This document shows positions 60,686 to 64,000 of a stretch of 64,000 bases of DNA, piece after piece (the first letter of the stretch is position 1; each line of letters begins with the position of its first letter). The position numbers and the translations under genes were made by a program. The notes below the pieces were generated by a model. It searched no databases. It saw only the letters and a list, made by a program, of their open reading frames with translations, and was not told where the DNA came from. Source of the stretch: Ophioderma brevispina. Taxonomy: Eukaryota > Echinodermata > Ophiuroidea > Amphilepidida > Ophiodermatidae. Where the stretch lies: contig JAMKCH010002919.1 in the NCBI GenBank assembly GCA_023653785.1, positions 1-64,000 of the forward strand, read 5' to 3'.

Positions 60686-61339
60686 AAGGGGAAACACAAG
60701 TAGATTGTCACTTTACTATCTGAATATTTGCCCTGCAAATTGCAATAGCTGTGGGAAAATTTCACTCCTGATTGTACTACGGGACTAACGCAACATCTAA
60801 CAATACGGTTGCCCATGTGTACAGGGTTGATATGCATGGGAGTTTGTTTATAAACATTAATTAGTATATGGCCTTTAACCTTCTCGAGTCCAGACATCAG
60901 TGTATATGCAGTGTCACAGCTTAAAATCTGGCGTCCGATTCGGCGTGCTGGTATACCTGGGTGCGCGCGTATAAGGCAGTACAAAAAGCACACGTAAAAA
61001 AAAACATTGCGTCTGGAAAGCATTGACGTCAACTAATTCCGAAGGTAAATGGACTATAGGCCTGTTTGTGATCCTCCACCACAAGTGGATCTAAGCAGCT
61101 CTCAAATCAGATAACTGGATTTACTACACCTCATTAATGTTAATGCCTATTCATGTGGATCCATTGGATAATTCCTATAATAGAATTCAGTGGATACTGT
61201 TTAAACAAAGAATGGGACAACCATACTGCAGTCTATGGTTTCTCAATCAATATCCACACCCGTGCATTTTGATAGCCTGTGTGAATAAAGGAATTTCCTT
61301 CCCGATTCCTTTGCTCAGTCAGTATTAGTAGTAGTGTTT

Positions 61340-61425
61340 GAGCATGTGGCCCACCGTTAGAATATTTTTGGCCTTTTGTGCTGGAGGTTGCCCCGGTTTT
61401 CGAGTCCTGGCGGCCACTTGCTGAA
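61340..61425 (+). repeat. tRNA-derived SINE head, right-arm mirror
   Basis: GTGGCCCACCGTTAGAATAT and CCCCGGTTTTCGAGTCCTGG correspond to 21,851-21,917 with an inserted T-run and other changes. Confidence 0.55.
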
Positions 61426-62280
61426 TTTATTAATTCGGTACTAAAAATTCTGGAATTGCTTTGTATAAGAACTTATTGATTAAAACTAGAATTCTGTTCT
61501 GCGCGGTTCATTGGACTTGGGCAAACGAACCATGATAATACCCCCGTTTTCTCTCCGGAATGTTTTAAAGTGTTCGGTCCCATGTGCACATAATCAAACC
61601 TAATTTAATTGCAAGGCAGCAAGCCAGTTTTGATAAGAGTAGGATGGAAACCCTGGGACTGTCCAATGTCTGGGATCCTGGCCAATCATTGGAAAGCAGT
61701 GTCACTGAGCACTGAATGATTTCCCGGCTAAATAAGACAAACTTAAACCATAACGTGTGTGTTGCAAAGGGTTACCGTCGAGTGTGAAACCAACATTGCT
61801 GCCTTGCGGAGTTGGATCGTGTGCATATGGGGATATGGGGAATCTCCGTAGATAAGTATAAACAATAAAAGGGGGTTTGGGTGGGGGGTTTTGGGGGGCA
61901 TTTTCCTGGTGCACAGAATGGAAAACACACAGGTTTTAAAGCTTCCAGGCCAACCACGTGTGTTGGCTGACATGACCATTTGTGGGGATGGAAAAAACTA
62001 ACTTTTTCCTGTCTAAATATTGGTCATGTTAGCAACACACTTGTTTAGTTTTGTCCTACTTTTCAAAAAATCGAAGTGTTTACCTTTCATTCAGTTATTT
62101 AAACACATGCAATTGAAATTTTTTATGTAAACATGTTATTGTTCGCCCCAAAAACAAATGATATTTGTTTGAAGTTGGAAAGGTTATTTTTTTTTACCCT
62201 TTGGGCACTTAACCCTCTGAAACAGTCATGGAACAAGTATGAAATATCTTTTCACAGGCCAGGTGGATCCCAGCAGGTGT
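61426..62280. other. Non-coding right-arm sequence
   Basis: Poorly conserved mirror of 20.6-21.8 kb. Small indels are very frequent. No gene. Confidence 0.5.
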
Positions 62281-62769
62281 ATTGAGTCCATCCCACATGC
62301 ACTGGTTGAGGAAATTTCACCTCAAAAGATCATGTGATCCCACACAAATCCTATTCTTGACGCATGCATGCACCCCCTTCCCTTTATCTCCTTTTAGGCC
62401 ACAAGGTGCTTTGTGGCTTTTTGAAAGTTTTTGCCATGGTCATGAAATGGCTTGTAGTCTTAAATTCTTTAACAACTATTTATCCCCAAGTACTGACATG
62501 TGTTTAGTAACAGTTAGACACATTGCAATGCTTGTGGGATTGATTCAACATGCCCTCTGGGTTATTACCTTTCTGTAGCATTCAGCAAGGTTAAGAATGA
62601 TGAAAACTTGGCTTTTGTTACCAATGAAGAGTGAATAAAAGTGTAGAAGTTAATATAACCATTTCAAATGTAGTTTCTTTTTTTTTAATTGTCATTGGGT
62701 GGTGTCCAAGTGGTGTATAATCCACCTTGTCAAAAGAGCCATATTAGCCATCAATATGGTTTTTTCCAC

Positions 62770-63230
62770 TTTTGACTATGTAGTCCTGTCATGGTCCAAA
62801 CTTTTAAACGCTCACCACCATAATCATCTTCAAACCTGCATAATAAACTTGCTCGTGTTATCCTCAATGCAGACAACAGGACTCAATTCACAAAAGATGG
62901 CAGAACCTCAATTGGAAAGTTGAATGTAGATGGATCACATCTGCGTATTGTTATTTTAAATGTCCTTAAAGGATTGCCTCCTGATATTTCCATCTTGCTT
63001 TACTTTTACTCAAGCCATGAAAGAGTTACCAGAAGTCACAGCAGTAATACCTTAATGGTGCCATCATGGAATATTACTGCTGGTAAGCACACTTTTCATT
63101 ATAGAGCTGCTTGTTAGTGGAACCCACTCTCTGCTGATATAAGATGCCCTTTCTCTGACATGAGCGTGAATAGTTTTTAGGAGTACAATTTAATTTTGGT
63201 ACAAGCATTACACTGAATGTCTTGCATTTT
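62770..63230 (+). pseudogene. Decayed LINE, RT C-terminus
   Basis: Plus-strand fragments across frames read NKLARVILNADNR, LNVDGSHLRIVILNVLKGLP, RVTRSHSSNTLMVPSWNITA and KHTFHYRAA, then a form of LWNSLP, and SDMSVNSF. This order (thumb-like LQNKLAR...IL, then RxTRSxxSNxLxVP, then FxYRxAxLWNSLP) is that of CR1/Rex/RTE-like LINE proteins. Several frameshifts and stops are present. It begins where the giant inverted repeat stops. It is a different family or copy from the LINE at 16.8 kb. Confidence 0.8.
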
Positions 63231-63419
63231 GTTTTCAAATCAAAATATATTTTTATTTGTCATTTCCTTTTAGATTATTTTATGTATCATATTATTGGTA
63301 TATTTCGTTTGAGATGATTAACTTTTTGATCACAACACATGGAAATTGCGTACTGGAATTTTCAACTGCTAACTGCAGTCTTCACAGCAGAATGACCTGA
63401 TGCCTCGGAAATTTTGACC

Positions 63420-64000
63420 TTTCCTTTGATGCCAACGACGTCAGAACCGGGTCATAGACTTTTGGCAAGTTTGTAAAATCGTCTCCCCGTCCTTGTTGAG
63501 GGTGGGCTTGGGTGGCTCTCTGATGTAAATTGCCTCCTTGACCCCTCTCTCGAACCAGCGTGACTCCCTGTCTAGTATCCTGACCTCATCCAGGTCAATA
63601 TAGTGGCCCGGGGATTCTATGTGAATATGCTGGGAGACCTCGGAGGAAGTCGATCTTGGCCGTTATGCGCTAAAAATCTTGTTTAGAGACGTCAGTCCCC
63701 CTATGTAGAAACTTCCCTGACACTGTCCTCTGACGTACTGCCCTTACATGTATAGAATAAACAAGTCCAAAGATGTCCGTTTCTCCGATTTATCTTTTGG
63801 AGCCACTAGCATTTGCCGTAATGTCCTTGTAGGTTTAAAACAAGTGGTGATCCCGTAAGACCCGTATATTCTGCGTAGGGCCTCCGAGACCCCTTTCACG
63901 TATGGTATTACGACCTGTCCTTTGGATTTTGTGGTGCCAGTACTGTTACGCTCACTGCTGGTGGGGGCCTTTTTTCGCTTTTGAACTCTACTGAAGGCCC
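63420..64000 (-). pseudogene. Penelope-like element, C-terminal GIY-YIG region (runs off edge)
   Basis: The minus strand from the window edge reads SKGQVVIPYVKGVSEALRRI, YGITTCFKPTRTLRQMLVAP, KDKSEK, then (in another frame) FYIG, RPRSTSSEVSQHIHIESPGH, YIDLDEVRILDRESRWFERG and VKEAIYIREPPKPTLNKDG. This is the region just after the reverse transcriptase of Penelope-like elements, leading into the GIY-YIG nuclease (usual text IPYVxGxSE...FKPxxTLRxxLVxPKD...SEHxxxxxHxIDFDxVxxLxRExxWxxRxxxEAIxI). At least two frame changes and one stop occur, and the GIY motif itself is degraded. The reverse transcriptase part would lie beyond 64,000. Confidence 0.85.

Larger units (their letters stand above)
39330..62770 (-). 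repeat. Right arm of giant inverted repeat
   Basis: Inverted counterpart of 14,480-39,329. Stretches at 55.48-56.29 kb and 52.43-52.86 kb look identical to the left arm, whereas 50.5-52.0, 56.6-59.2 and 61.3-62.6 kb differ by frequent single-base indels. Private insertions are 43.70-50.45 kb and 59.22-60.69 kb. Similarity ends near 62.77 kb. Confidence 0.9.

Overview
This is a eukaryotic window: no long ORFs (the longest open frames are about 148 codons), intron/exon structure, and dense DNA transposons and retroelement relics. The AT-rich composition, TAGGCCTA-type motifs, LINE tails ending in GCGCTATATAAAT, and tandem AGGTCAAAGGTCA repeats fit a marine invertebrate, perhaps an echinoderm or hemichordate. 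That placement is inference, and no species is claimed.

The only host gene I recognise is a Tim17 homologue (mitochondrial inner-membrane translocase subunit). Its last four coding exons occur twice in head-to-head inverted copies: on the minus strand at 27,723-32,451 (intact) and on the plus strand at 50,804-56,113 (exons 2 and 4 intact, exons 1 and 3 damaged by small indels). No 5' exons of either copy were found.

The two copies lie in a giant imperfect inverted repeat with its centre near 39,330. The left arm runs from about 14.48 to 39.33 kb and the right arm from 39.33 to about 62.77 kb. Identity is mosaic. Some stretches look identical (27.5-28.35 kb against 55.5-56.3 kb; 30.4-30.86 kb against 52.43-52.86 kb). 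Others differ by many small indels. Each arm also has private insertions: 14.66-20.26, 22.12-23.34 and 26.82-27.10 kb on the left; 43.70-50.45 and 59.22-60.69 kb on the right. A real inverted duplication, or an assembly join of two haplotypes in opposite orientation using noisy reads, could both explain this.

Region by region: 0-14.5 kb is a nest of terminal-inverted-repeat elements, many bounded by TTAA and starting TTAAAG, with a LINE tail (6.5 kb), a tRNA-like SINE, an element with AGGTCA tandem repeats (10.5-11.3 kb) and one with a 107-bp satellite (11.35-12.94 kb). 14.66-20.26 kb is a large TIR element holding a decayed LINE. 20.3-33.2 kb is left-arm unique sequence with the Tim17 copy and small MITEs. 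33.7-42.9 kb is a modular repeat array (46-bp minisatellite, hairpins, TATA-like modules in alternating orientation) around the palindrome centre. 43.7-50.45 kb is a compositionally different, unrecognised insertion. 50.8-62.8 kb mirrors the left arm. The right edge holds a decayed LINE (62.8-63.2 kb, plus) and the C-terminal end of a Penelope-like element with a GIY-YIG-type nuclease (63.4 kb to the edge, minus).
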